Source: Ampullaceana balthica (lineage: Eukaryota; Mollusca; Gastropoda; Lymnaeidae). Taken from it: 64,000 nt of DNA. Under the pieces are notes generated by a model. That model had not been told where the DNA came from. It worked only from the letters and a program-made list of their open reading frames with translations, and did not search any database. Each line of letters opens with the position of its first letter. Positions within the stretch are counted from its first letter, which is position 1. The DNA lies in NCBI GenBank assembly GCA_944989445.1, contig CALYLW010000121.1, positions 760,729 to 824,728 of the forward strand, in the 5' to 3' direction. Made by a program: the position numbers and the translations under genes. Positions 1 through 11,420 of the stretch are shown here, piece after piece.

Positions 1-250
1 TGCCATGGTAATCCACTTATCCACATTCAACCACCAGGATCAGGGTGCCATGGTAATCCACTTATCCACATTCAACCACCAGGATAAGGGTCCCATGGTA
101 ATCCACTTATCCACATTCAACCACCAGGGTCAGGGTGTCACGGTAATCCACTTATCCACATTTAACCACCAGGATCAGGGTGCCATGGTATTCCACTTAT
201 CCACATTCAACCACCAGGTTCAAGATGTCACCGTAATCCACTTATCCTTC
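1..250. repeat. 45-bp minisatellite, about 5.5 copies
   Basis: Units begin at 5, 50, 95, 140, 185 and 230 and contain CCACTTATCCACATTCAACC. The array runs off the left edge of the window, so its full size is unknown. The open frame across it exists only because 45 is divisible by 3 and the unit lacks stops. Confidence 0.95.
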
Positions 251-514
251 AGTATCATCAGTCATTCAACATCAAATTCACGCAAAGAAACTTAATCCAT
301 TTTCCGGCCCACGAAGATGACAGGTGTTATGATAGGTGAAGGTCACATGCCTTGACAATGTGCCAGATGCACATCTACATAACCTTTGCCCTTTATTTAC
401 AATAAACAAAACAACTGAGATTCCAGTTCAGTCACAAGGCTCGTCAAGGTGATTAGCCACTGTACAGTTAGGCACAGCTCGAGGTCCCTTACTTACTGTA
501 GTGTACTGTACATA
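251..514. other. Unique-looking spacer
   Basis: I see no repeat, splice-bounded exon or RNA gene between the minisatellite and the start of the next transposable element. Confidence 0.5.
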
Positions 515-717
515 GGGGCTGTCCATAAATGACGTCACGCTCCTAGAGGGGGAGGGGGGTCACATTTTTGTGACGATGCGTGTCGAGGGGGAGGGAGGGG
601 GGTTGAAGAAATGTGACGTCACATCAAAAGGGTAACTTTAAATAAAACTTCCACGGAAATATTTGGTCGCTTACAATTTATTTAATGACTTTTTAAATCT
701 TTTTTTTAATTTTTAAA

Positions 718-760
718 ATCAGTGCTTCTCAATGTGCCGGTCGGTAGGCCATCAGACGCT
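718..760. mobile_element. Fragment of a hAT-type terminus
   Basis: TCAGTGCTTCTCAATGTGCC resembles the left terminus of the elements at 1272, 20748 and 31294 but is followed by unrelated sequence. It looks like a truncated end. Confidence 0.4.
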
Positions 761-1271
761 GGTTGGCGTAAGCTATCAAGACACGAAAATTAAATCTAAT
801 TATAATACTTAAGTTTGAAAATCCACAAGATAAAATATGAAATTGTTACACTGCACGTTTGATGTTGACATCAAAGCATTTGTGATATAACCGCAGCTCC
901 GTTTGGTTCTCTCATGGCAGGAGTCGTCGATTTTTTTTCTCCAAAATATATAAATTTATGTGTGCGTTACCCCCCCCACCCCCCCAACCCCCAGACTCTA
1001 GGTCCTGCTCACATGACTCGGGGATTTGGGGGATCGTCGTTAGCGAAAATGCTACTGGTGAGTTTTACAACCATGACAAGTGTCTAAAAATGATCTGAAT
1101 AGGATTATGTGTAGATATTTTCAGTCAAAACGACACTGAATATCATTTTTCTTTAAAAGGGGGAAAAAAAGGGGGGGGGATCTATTTGAAAAATTAAAAA
1201 CTTTTTAAATTTGATATAATTGTTCGATTAGTTTTTGGTCAAACGCCCCTGGCCATTTTAGTCTTCAAGAT

Positions 1272-1435
1272 CAGTGCTTCTCAAAGTGGTGGTCCGTGGA
1301 CCGGTGCCGGTCCGCAGATGTTCTTAAAAAAAGGACCCAAAAATTGTCAGTACAGGGAAAATAGTGCACCGGTCCCTGGTGCAATGGAAAAATTCCTGCC
1401 GGTCCGCCATACTAAAAAAAGATTGAGAAGTACTG
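1272..1435. mobile_element. hAT-type MITE, CAGTGCTTCTCAAAGT family (copy 1)
   Basis: It starts CAGTGCTTCTCAAAGT and ends GAGAAGTACTG. The flanking 8-mers are TTCAAGAT at 1264-1271 and TTCTAGAT at 1436-1443, a 7/8 match. The 164-bp body lacks coding sequence. An 8-bp duplication with CAGTG termini is the known hAT signature. Relatives lie at 20748-21048 and 31294-31602. Confidence 0.85.
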
Positions 1436-2399
1436 TTCTAGATATAATGGTAAATGAGCCCATTTAAAATTAGTCAACTATTCATTAACTTTATTGAATG
1501 CATCAAATTCTTGACATCGCAAATCGAGAGGAGCACAAAACAACTTTTCTTTTTAGCTCAGTTTTTAAGGCATTAATTTTAAATATCACAGAAAGGATCC
1601 TTAACACGCATAAGTCACGTGGATTCAGATTATTGTCACTCGTGTCAATATAAATGAAAGTATGGTAGATTTAGGTGTCTTCGTATAGTACGTAGGTAAG
1701 AAATCTACATAGTTGTCAAATTTTAAAAAAATGCATTTTCTGGAAGGAACCGGTTAAATAATGGGCATATGTTCCAAGCGTACACGTACACATGACGTAT
1801 TTTAATATATCTAGTGGATTGTAGTGGATGTTATATGTCCCAAATGAGTCTGTATTACCCCCATGAATTCCCTTTTTGACCCCAGATGAGGTTATTTACC
1901 TCTGTTCGCCGACCTCTTTCTTCGCCCGTCAGTCAATTGAGGGATTTTTTTTGAAAATAATTTTTTTTAAAATTATTTTTAAATAATTTTTTTTCTAAAC
2001 AAAGACGTTAACCGTGGTGATTAATAGTCAATGTTTAATTTGTATGCATTAAAATAAAATATATTCTAAGGATGTCAACACAGTTCGTTTTCTGAAGGCC
2101 GGTTAAACGTTTAAAAAAAATGCTTCACGCGGGTTACGATATTACAATATAGATCTTCACTAAATAAATAATAAATACTTAAATGACAATAAACGTGATT
2201 TGAAACATACTTATTTTCAAATAGAAAATAAAGTTGTTGTTTTTTTTTGGTTTTTTTTTGTTTTTGTTTTTTTGTTTGGGGGGGGGTCACAGATTTGTGA
2301 CGTATTTTTAGAGGGGGGGGGGTCTAAGTTTTTGTGACGACGCGTGACGAGGGGGGGGAGGGGGTAAAAAATCGCGTGACGTCATTTATGGACGGCCCC

Positions 2400-4078
2400 A
2401 TTGGTTAATATTGTCAACGCACATATATCAACTTTATATTGCTTCTTATGACAAATTAAAAACATTTTTTAAAAAATTCAAACACAAAAAAAAACCCCAG
2501 TTCTGTTAACTATTTTTTGAACATACTTTTTGTTTATCGCGGGACTGTAATTGCGGTGAATGTGCACATTTAAAAATAAAAACAATAAATATCCAGTTGT
2601 CCATTCGCCTCTCTTAAACTACCGGTAATCAAACATAACTATCTAAAGGATTGTTTCCCTTGCAAATGGGCATTTTAGGTTTAGCGAACTAATCATCACA
2701 GGCCCTGCTTCTGAGGGGGTCACAGGTTGGATAATGTACGGTATAAAGCTTACACTTACAACTCTACTCTATACCCAACATATGACCAGTGACCAACGCC
2801 CCGGGTAAGTCAAAGACCTCTGATCTGATCAGAGTTTTGGATCTGGTATTGGATCAAAGTTCGAAGAATGTCAGTATTACATAAAAACAAAAGTATTTAT
2901 GTAAATTTTAAATAAATAATAACTGTTCAAAACTTGCTAGATAAGTTAACTAGCTCTCAGGCTGACACAAATGCAAATTGCCATGTCGCTGAGGCCTGGC
3001 CAAACTTTATTTTTTTGAAAAAATAAGACACCAGCAGGTCTGAAAGTTAGACTAGTTGACTGCAAGTTACAGATGAGTGAAGGCAGTTGAGACATTTGAA
3101 AGAAATAACACACAAAAACAAACACACCACAATCAACGGGAAAATGTGTTGTAAATGTTTCAGTTTTTCAGGCCTACCTTCTGGGACTCATGACGTATTT
3201 TTTTCAGTATCGCATATCTTGCCATACACCTACTACATGCTAGCCTCGCTGAATTCACTTATCCTCCTAGTAAGTATCAGCAGTTATCCGTTGGAGGGAA
3301 TATCCGATCATCCATAGAGATGCACCAGCGTGATAATCCCACAAATGTTTTTTTTTCAGCGGATCATCTAACCATTTGAGTTTGAGATTTTCCGAATGTT
3401 TTTCGCGGCATGATAAGCTCAAGCAATCCTACTTTGGTGAGTTGTCCAGCATTTAGCTACGTGAGCTCTTTGAATTATCCTCATGTCGTCTGTGTTACTG
3501 AGACTCGAGAAGCACGTATGTCCGAGCCTATGTGCGAGTGTGTCCACCAACAAGGATACTCTTATCTGAGTAACTGACACAGATAACACGTCTGTCACAT
3601 CCATTAACTCGCGTTGAGTAACCGCCATTGTGCTCCAGTCGCAGCAGTCATAAATTTTCCCTGTTGTAAGTTTACTACCAACACTTGATCCATTGATTAA
3701 CTCCCTTGTTAATTACCAAGTCAGTTGGCTTTTTTTTAAACTACATTTTTAATTTGAATTTTTAATTGAAAAAAAAAGCCGGAATAGGAAATGAGGGAAC
3801 ATGTGTTGGGAGGGATGAGAAGGAGGAATGAAAAAAAAATAATAATGTTTGTAAAAAAAACAAAACAACTTGGGGTTAAGTGTCGTGTGCAGGTCACTGC
3901 TACACGCTGCTCGTAGCATCTGTGTTGTCACAACACATAACACATCATTCTAAGTCGTGTTGATTGTTACTCGGAGTCAGCGGTAAGTGTAACGGCTGTG
4001 GAAGGGGTCCACAACATGTCTACACACGTGACAACAAAAGTGTGCGCTGACAAGCACGCACTCACACAACACACGCGC
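2400..4078. other. AT-rich non-coding stretch
   Basis: It contains homopolymer runs and short open frames without codon structure or plausible splice borders. I see no gene, tRNA or recognisable repeat here. Confidence 0.5.
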
Positions 4079-4140
4079 AGTGGCGTATCTGTTAGGGTGC
4101 CAAAGGGTGGTGGTCGAGAAGTTGGCCGCCCCCTCCACGT
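4078..4140. mobile_element. Possible single hAT-type terminus
   Basis: CAGTGGCGTATCTGTTAGGG at 4078 looks like a hAT-type left end related to the CAGTGGCGTCACTAGGG family. No matching right end or target duplication was found nearby. Confidence 0.3.
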
Positions 4141-4727
4141 TAAAACCTTGACGTTTCGTCGAACATGACTCCTTTCTCTATGAATTAAAAAAATAATAGC
4201 ACCTGCGACGTATCACTCCACACACGAATGCACATCTTTGACATTCACCTCCTTTACACTCAATACATCATAAGAATTTTTCAAGGTGGTCGTTTCCGAA
4301 TACTGTAGACACATTCTTTCTTTGAGTTAATCACATTTTTAAGAACTTCTATTTAAATGGTTCGTTGAGTGATGCGGATATAAGCCTTGTTATGCCCAGT
4401 ATTTCAGTAATGCTCTTCACTGCTACCTGCAACTCCGCAAAGTACCCAAACTTAAACACACACAAAATATAATAACAAAATTAAAATAAAATATTTTTTA
4501 AAAACTTCTTGGCTAGGAGATAGTTAAGCAAGATGTTTGGAGGATTTAAATAAGGTGGGACTGCAATCATGCTGGGAAGGAAAAATAGTTTATGTATAAA
4601 ATGGTATGCGTTAGCCGGACAGGACGCGAAAAGGCGACGAGCGTATCGGCAAGAAGCCTTCGTCAAGGAATAAACAAATACTAATAGAAGTACGAAAATA
4701 AAAGAAAGCTTAGCTGCAGTGTTTAAT

Positions 4728-4800
4728 AATAATAATAATAAATTGATAATGTATATAGCGCTGTATCCCAGAAAGGAACTGGGCTCACAGCGCTTTACAT
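4728..4800. repeat. Dispersed GCGCTGTATCCC repeat with AAT microsatellite
   Basis: A short AAT run is followed by ATAGCGCTGTATCCC and then CACAGCGCTTTACATG. This arrangement is common as a dispersed repeat in molluscan and other invertebrate genomes. Whether it is a SINE or a LINE end cannot be decided from one copy. Confidence 0.5.
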
Positions 4801-4982
4801 GAAGATAAAAACATACATATAAGTATAAGAGGACATCATCCAGAAAGAAGGAGTAAGATAAGTGGAGGCTTGACTGAAGGAACAAGACAATACAGAGAAA
4901 TCGTGTTGTCTCAAAAATAACTATTGGTAACTTTTTTGCCCATCTGCAAGAGCGCGCGTTTCTTTTTTTTTCTTTTTTTAAA

Positions 4983-5507
4983 AAATCCCTTATATTAACT
5001 TCACCGCCGTCTCTGTCTCTCTGTCTGTCGTTCGTCGTCGTGCGGGCGGAAAACAAAAGTAGAACATGACCCACTTCCCGTGATGCCATCGAGCTGACAC
5101 TTGGCACATGGACTCGTGTTACCTAACAATGCATAGTATCAAAATTTCAAATCGATCGAACGTACCGTAATGAAATTAATTCACTTTTAGTTTATCTGTA
5201 TACGACATATTATGTAATTCAATTTCACGTTGTTTTTTCACGTGACAGTTCAATTCACGCGTTAACACAACATCGTCAATGTACAGGCGTGCTTTTGTTT
5301 ACAATTTACGTGTCACGTTGAGCTCGGTCCAACGATCGGTGACCAGCCCTTCCACTCTCCCACCCCCCCCCCGGGGGTTGTAAAGCAAAAGGGAGTTAAG
5401 ACAGATTCAGTCTGTAAATGTTTTGTCCCGTTTGAACATAATCAATACTTTTAGTTATGTCTCATATATAAGGGATTTATAGTCAAAAACTTTGTTTTTA
5501 CGGGTTG
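4983..5507 (+). mobile_element. 0.5-kb satellite-forming element, single copy
   Basis: It begins AATCCCTTATATTAACTTCA and ends near 5507 after ATAAGGGATTTATAG and the hairpin-forming AAAAACTTTGTTTTTACGGG. The same element, inverted, forms the four-unit array at 41496-43629. A diverged subfamily lies at 40098-40590 and 57662-59385. No protein is encoded. An inverted pair (AATCCCTTAT and ATAAGGGATT) near the ends plus a 3' hairpin is compatible with a Helitron-like non-autonomous element. That class is inference. Confidence 0.7.
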
Positions 5508-6046
5508 TTTATTATTGGGACCAACAGCTTACCATATTATAAGCTTTGTCGTTTCATTGAGAAAATCTATTAATAGAAATATCTCGGGTATTCAGTTGAA
5601 CTAATTTCACACATACGGGTATTCTTTGAGGACTTATCTCAACTGATATTTATTAATTCTACGTGACCCTTAGGCAGCTTGTGGACTTGGCCAAGACAGA
5701 AACTGGTTTTCAACTTAATTATACTTAGAACAACATACAAACACATTTCTATTTTTATTCTAAGTGCCACTCCTTTATAAAAACCAGGGGGAAGGGGGGG
5801 GGGAAGCAGCATTACTTAATGAGATATGAAGTTTTCCGGTCTGAGAAATGACAAACGTTATTTTGTCACGTGACTTTCATCGCGCACTTTGTTTCGCGCT
5901 GCCCGCTCGTTAATATAATTATGTCTAGTCATAAACTGAGTCTACCGTCAACACGTTCATGTGTGCTGGGTCATTTTAATGGCGACCAGCCATGGCCCAA
6001 ACAGGTAAACATACTTTTACACAAATTTCATTAAAGGAAACATTAG
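5508..6046. other. Non-coding spacer
   Basis: I see AT-rich sequence with a poly-G run near 5790 and no supported feature. Confidence 0.5.
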
Positions 6047-6256
6047 TACTGGGGTTTTGTTACAGAGAGAGCGTCTTTGCCCTGAGGATGGGTGGGGAGA
6101 GATATCATAGGAAGGTACTAGGGTTTTGTTACAGAGAGAGTGTCTTTGCCCTGAGGATGGGTGGGGAGAGATATCATAGGAAGGTACTAGGGTTTTGTTA
6201 CAGAGAGAGTGTCTTTGCCCTGAGGATGGGTGGGGAGAGATAACATAGGAAGGTTT
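6047..6256. repeat. 69-bp tandem repeat, 3 copies
   Basis: Units start at 6047, 6116 and 6185 and differ at only a few positions. The unit includes TTTGCCCTGAGGATGGGTGG. Frames on both strands stay open only because 69 is a multiple of 3. Confidence 0.95.
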
Positions 6257-7103
6257 CTGTAATTTGTTCATGTTAGTAAACGGAAGCCTATACGGGGGGA
6301 GGGTGGGGGAGAACTAATTCCAAAATACAGCGTCTATTGAAAACCCAACATCTTAAGATCATTTACGGATTGTCTGTTGACAATTTGGCAACCCTTCGGA
6401 AAAAAAAATTTCCCGACCGTTAATTATACTACTATTAACTACCCGCCGGCCAAACCCCCTTTTTCGACACGACATATCTATTACGCCTATGTTTTTAGTA
6501 AAAAAAAAGTTTTAACGAATGAAATGACTGACGCGTTTATGCATGATTTTTTTTTATAATGTGCTTTATTCTTTTAAATGATTCCATTTAGCATAGAAAT
6601 CGGGAACTTTATACTGGACATTTATACGTGTCTATGATTTTACTGACAGTTCCATAAAAGAGTATCATGCTATCGGTGCTTAAAGAGATATCGACCGAGG
6701 GCTCCACAGCTAAACGTGATCTTTGCCCCAAGGTGCATCATTCAGCCGGGAAGTACCCTCATTAAACTTAACGGAAATTATGATAAACTCACGGCGCTAT
6801 CAAATCGCAAGTTTCCCCAAATTTTGTAGAAGCCTTTCCACACATTCTGACAAAACACTTGTCATATCTTAGCTGCAAAGGCGAAGTTAATTTTTACCAT
6901 TCTGAAACTCGACAATATTCTTTTATTTCCAATTAAATATGACGCGACTCAGCACTTAAAAATATGACTATTATTTTGTAACAGGAGGTAAGTCAATCCT
7001 GGTTCAGGAATTAGACAATGGCGTATGAGGCTGGATTTTTAGAACGATAAGAAAAATAGAGAGCGTGGTTAAATTTGGTCAGTTGAAATTGGTGATATCC
7101 GAT
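6257..7103. other. Non-coding spacer
   Basis: No coding, RNA or repeat feature is apparent. Confidence 0.5.
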
Positions 7104-7189
7104 GCTGCACTGTCATGCACCACTTCTTCTTCTCTTTTCTCGTCCGCGAGAAGCAGTAGTCGATCATCGTCGACACATGCGATTCTTCC
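7104..7189 (-). pseudogene. Possible C-terminal fragment of a retrotransposon ORF
   Basis: Read on the minus strand together with the first 68-bp unit, this flank gives a short peptide with KDRDVWKTLIIGLCP. It resembles the DR-x-W-x-x-LV-x-ALC ending typical of some non-LTR retrotransposon ORF2 proteins. It is short and isolated, so the assignment is weak. If right, the neighbouring satellite arose by amplifying the end of a LINE. Confidence 0.3.
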
Positions 7190-8767
7190 AAGGGCATAGA
7201 CCGATTATAAGTGTCTTCCAGACATCCCTATCCTTAGCCAGTCCCTCCAGCTTCTTCCAGTGTATAGACCGATTATAAGTGTCTTCCAGACATCCCTATC
7301 CTTAGCCAGTCTCTCCAGCTTCTTCCGGTGTATCGACCGATTATAAGTGTCTTCCAGACATCCCTATCCTTAGCCAGTCCCTCCAGCTTCTTCCAGTGCA
7401 TAGACCGATTATAAGTGTCTTCCAGACATCAATATCCTTAGCCAGTCTCTCCAGCTTCTTCCGGTGTATAGACCGATTATAAGTGTCTTCCAGACATCCC
7501 TATCCTTAGCCAGTCTCTCCAGCTTCTTCCGGTGTATAGACCGACTATATGTGTCTTCCAGACATCCCTATCCTTAGCCAGTCTCTCCAGCTTCTTCCGG
7601 TGTATAGACCGATTATAAGTGTCTTCCAGACATCCCTATCCTTAGCCAGTCCCTCCAGCTTCTTCCAGTGCATAGACCGATTATAAGTGTCTTCCAGACA
7701 TCAATATCCTTAGCCAGTCTCTCCAGCTTCTTCCGGTGTATAGACCGATTATAAGTGTCTTCCAGACATCCCTATCCTTAGCCAGTCCCTCCAGCTTCTT
7801 CCAGTGTATAGACCGATTATAAGTGTCTTCCAGACATCCTTATCCTTAGCCAGTCCCTCCAGCTTCTTCCAGTGTATAGACCGATTATAAGTGTCTTCCA
7901 GACATCCCTATCCTTAGCCAGTCTCTCCAGCTTCTTCCAGTGTATAGACCGATTATAAGTGTCTTCCAGACATCCCTATCCTAAGCCATGTCCCTCCAGC
8001 TTATTCCAGTGTATAGACCGATTATAAGTGTCTTCCAGACATCCCTATCCTTAGCCAGTCCCTCCAGCTTCTTCCAGTGTATAGACCGATTATAAGTGTC
8101 TTCCAGACATCCCTATCCTTAGCCAGTCTCTCCAGCTTCTTCCAGTGTATAGACCGATTATAAGTGTCTTCCAGACATCCCTATCCTTAGCCAGTCTCTC
8201 CAGCTTCTTCCGGTGTATAGACCGATTATAAGTGTCTTCCAGACATCCCTATCCTTAGCCAGTCTCTCCAGCTTCTTCCGGTGTATAGACCGATTATAAG
8301 TGTCTTCCAGACATCCCTATCCTTAGCCAGTCCCTCCAGCTTCTTCCGGTGTATAGACCGATTATAAGTGTCTTCCAGACATCCCTATCCTTAGCCAGTT
8401 ACTCCAGCTTCTTCCGGTGTATAGACCGATTATAAGTGTCTTCCAGACATCCCAATCCTTAGCCAGTCTCTCCAGCTTCTTCCAGTGTATAGACCGATTA
8501 TAAGTGTCTTCCAGACATCCCTATCCTTAGCCAGTCCCTCCAGCTTCTTCCAGTGTATAGACCGATTATAAGTGTCTTCCAGACATCCCTATCCTTAGCC
8601 AGTCTCTCCAGCTTCTTCCGGTGTATAGACCGATTATAAGTGTCTTCCAGACATCCCTATCCTTAGCCAGTCCCTCCAGCTTCTTCCAGTGTATAGACCG
8701 CTTATAAGTGTCTTCCAGACATCCCTATCCTTAGCCAGTCCCTCCAGCTTCTTCCGGTGTATAGAAA
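7190..8767. repeat. 68-bp minisatellite, about 23 copies
   Basis: ATAGACCGATTATAAGTGTC recurs every 68 bp from 7196 to 8693, with a truncated last unit at 8761. Units differ at a few recurring sites (CTTCCGG or CTTCCAG, CCCTCC or CTCTCC), and some variants recur in runs, as expected from block duplication. One unit near 7990 has a 1-bp insertion. Because 68 is not a multiple of 3, the array cannot encode a regular peptide. Confidence 0.97.
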
Positions 8768-9316
8768 AGTCTCTTGTTGTCTGCCTCCGAAATCTCGGCG
8801 CCAAGAGTTTCTAGGTCGAGCTCTGTTCCGCTTTCCTTGAAGGTTCCAGTTCAGGATTTACCTTGCTGTGTGGGGCCATGCACCACCATCATAATAATTT
8901 ATTTTTTTAAAACTTCAGTAGTTAAGGCAACAGCTTTCCGCAGAATAGCTCGTCAAATGGGCTCTGTACTTTTATGTAGATCATGGATAATTTAAAACAA
9001 ATTATATTACAAATCGTACAATTCATAAATGTAAATGGTAGATATTATTAAATGACAGATAGATATGACTTAAATGCAGTCAGCTGCAGTGTAGCCACAC
9101 ACACAAATATTTCGTTCTTAAAAACGCAAGTCAGTGTTGAATTACTGAACCACTACAGACCTACCAAAAGACGCTTAAAACATCCTAACGCGATATTCGC
9201 AACTAGAAGATGTAAATAGTCGATGTCCGTTAATAAGACTGTGGATTAAAGGCCCAGGTGGTGGCTTTGACGAGATTGTCTCCCCATCGATTGGAGTGCA
9301 CAATTTTGAACACGAA
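8768..9316. other. Non-coding spacer
   Basis: A possible continuation of the retrotransposon-like minus-strand peptide (8770-8870) fades quickly. The rest is AT-rich and unremarkable. Confidence 0.4.
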
Positions 9317-10238
9317 TCCTCACTTCCAATCCGGTAACGCGGCCTGATAGAGTCTATCCTCACTGCCAAGCCGGTAACGCGGCCTGATAGAGTCTATCCT
9401 CACCGCCAAGCCGGTAACGCGGCCTGATAGAGTCTATCCTCACCGCCAAGCCGGTAACGTGGCCTGATAGAGTCTATCCTCACCGCCAAGCCGGTAACGC
9501 GGCCTGATAGAGTCTATCCTCACTTCCAATCCGGTAACGCGGCCTGATAGAGTCTATCCTCACTGCCAAGCCGGTAACGCGGCCTGATAGAGTCTATCCT
9601 CACCGCCAAGCCGGTAACGCGGCCTGATAGAGTCTATCCTCACCGCCAAGCCGGTAACGTGGCCTGATAGAGTCTATCCTCACCGCCAAGCCGGTAACGC
9701 GGCCTGATAGAGTCTATCCTCACCGCCAAGCCGGTAGCGCGGCCTGATAGAGTCTATCCTCACTGCCAAACCGGTAACGCGGCCTGATAGAGTCTATCCT
9801 CACCGCCAAACCGGTAACGCGGCCTGATAGAGTCTATCCTCACCGCCGAGCCGGTAACGCGGCCTGATAGAGTCTATCCTCACCGCCAAGCCGGTAACGC
9901 GGCCTGATAGAGTCTATCCTCATCGCCAAGCCGGTAACGCGGCCTGATAGAGTCTATCCTCACTGCCAAGCCGGTAACGCGGCCTGATAGAGTCTATCCT
10001 CACCGCCAAGCCGGTAACGCGGCCTGATAGAGTCTATCCTCACTGCCAAGCCGGTAACGCGGCCTGATAGAGTCTATCCTCACCGCCAAGCCGGTAACGC
10101 GGCCTGATAGAGTCTATCCTCATTGCCAAGCCGGTAACGCGGCCTGATATAGTCTATCCTCACTGCCAAGCCGGTAACGTGGCCTGATAGAGTCTATCCT
10201 CACCGCCAAGCCGGTAACGCGGCCTGATAGAGTCTATC
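9317..10238. repeat. 40-bp minisatellite, about 23 copies
   Basis: CCGGTAACGCGGCCTGATAG recurs every 40 bp. Variation is concentrated at the CACTGCC, CACCGCC and CACTTCC site and at AACGC or AACGT. The first and sixth units share the rare CACTTCCAATCC form and a block of similar units follows each. This suggests that a five-unit, 200-bp block was copied once. Confidence 0.97.
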
Positions 10239-11118
10239 ATTAAGGATTAGATAACTCGGTCACTATTCAACACGACTTTAGATACCGTTACAGATTAGAA
10301 CATCCGGATAGTAATCGGTCGGTATCATCATTTTTGACGCGGCGGTCTCCTATATGGAATTGTAAATTAATTTTGTTCTCAGCGCACCACAACCTCTATA
10401 CGTACCCCAGGCAATCGTATCCATTGAGTTAGTAAATTATTTATCAATATAGTCTTTAAAGAAACGGAGAAGGTAAAAAAAAATTATCACCATAAAAACT
10501 GTTCAATGAATATGGGATTTAAAATAAAAATGATTTCCAAAAATGGAATAAGCGGCGTCGATTGATGGATGGAACAGGCCTCCTCTACCTCCACTGGTTG
10601 GAATGCGAAGAATGTTATGATTTGATTAGCATCATTGTGTCACTGTGTCACTAGACTTATACCAGTGATTAAGTTGTGGTCGCTAAACTCTATTCGTGAC
10701 CCCCACCCCACTTTCCCCGTAATATTTCTCAACTAATTCTGATTGACGCGGTCCAAATGTTATAATAACTTGCTGTGAATGGTTTCTAAAGTTTTGTTGT
10801 CTCTTTAAATTTTAACAATAAAATCTTCAACCAAATTTTATACATAAAAATACAATTATCGTTTTCATAATTTTGCCTGAAAAATGTTCTCCTTACATGA
10901 TAAAGAGGGCGGGAAAGGGGGGGGGGTGTTACAAAAGATTTAACGGGCAGGGTTGCATTTTAATTCGTTGATGTGTGGTGGTGAGTGAAGCAAAAATCTG
11001 AGCACGCCTCTCAGTCATAACCCTACCCCACCCACGCCGCTGCATCAAAGAGACGCAAAAGGGGGCTAAACTGGGGGGGGGGATTCCCCCTTTCTGCTTA
11101 AAACAATAGGCTGCTCAC
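10239..11118. other. Candidate intron, otherwise featureless
   Basis: If the exon at 11119-11223 is real, this stretch lies in its first intron on the minus strand. I found no convincing downstream exon. A short G run (about 10918-10927) is present. Confidence 0.35.
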
Positions 11119-11223
11119 CTTGCCATTGTCCAGTAGGTCAGGTTCTGGCATAGGCAGGGAGGCGGTCGGACCGTTCATCGGGCCGTACGTCGTCTCCATG
11201 ATCTCGTTCAGTACAGTCTGCAT
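11119..11223 (-). CDS. Candidate first coding exon of an unidentified host gene
   Basis: The minus strand carries ATG (complement of 11221-11223) followed by 35 open codons. They start MQTVLNEIMETTYG and end PDLLDNGK, then AAG runs directly into GTGAGC, a good splice donor at 11118. The codons are varied and GC-rich, unlike the surrounding AT-rich DNA. The sequence before the ATG (CCGCCCCC) is GC-rich and free of repeats. The exon ends in phase 0. The peptide is acidic and proline-containing, with no motif I recognise, so no function is proposed. It could be an alternative first exon of a much larger gene running leftward. The main doubt is its small size and the lack of a visible second exon. 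Confidence 0.55.
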
Positions 11224-11420
11224 GGGGGCGGCCTCACGTGACCAGCGGCCCGCCCCCGCCTCCACCTCTGGCCTTTAACTTTGAAATACCCCCCCTGGGG
11301 CCGGGGACAGCTGAAGCGGCAGGCGGTTGGGCGACGTCAGAGACTACAGAACCACTGCATGGTCGGAACTGGGCGACCCGAGAGCTGCTGAAGACAGAAG
11401 AGAAAGGTCAAGGACGGGTG
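11224..11420 (-). promoter_or_regulatory. GC-rich leader/promoter-like region with E-box
   Basis: Immediately upstream of the candidate exon the sequence is GC-rich and CpG-containing. It has a palindromic E-box CACGTG at 11235-11240, GC-box-like GGGGCGGG (minus strand) and a GACGTC palindrome near 11333. No TATA box is evident. This composition fits a CpG-type promoter and 5' UTR, but nothing proves transcription. Confidence 0.35.

Larger units (their letters stand above)
515..2399. mobile_element. Non-autonomous TIR element with CRE-bearing termini (copy 1)
   Basis: The 26-bp ends at 515-540 and 2374-2399 are inverted repeats differing at one position. The left begins GGGGCTGTCCATAAATGACG and the right ends in the reverse complement. 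Subterminal G-rich blocks around GTCACA-N-TGTGAC occur once near the left end (about 554-600) and twice near the right (about 2282-2362), in direct orientation. No transposase frame is visible. A hAT-type insertion at 1272-1435 is nested inside. A shorter, left-truncated relative lies at about 56034-56423. I could not fix a target-site duplication, so the superfamily is left open. Confidence 0.8.

Noticed and set aside
5..250. TTATCCACA in each 45-bp unit matches the bacterial DnaA box
   Set aside because: All other content is eukaryotic (SINEs, LINE, hAT, microsatellites). The hexamer-rich repeat explains the matches, so no replication origin is inferred.
515..2399. Assigning the CRE-type element to a named superfamily
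   Set aside because: No clear target-site duplication and no transposase, so the terminal sequence alone is not decisive.
4481..5107. 208-codon minus-strand frame
   Set aside because: It runs across a dispersed repeat and the satellite-forming element. Composition is low-complexity (Leu/Phe/Tyr/Ser) with no domain.
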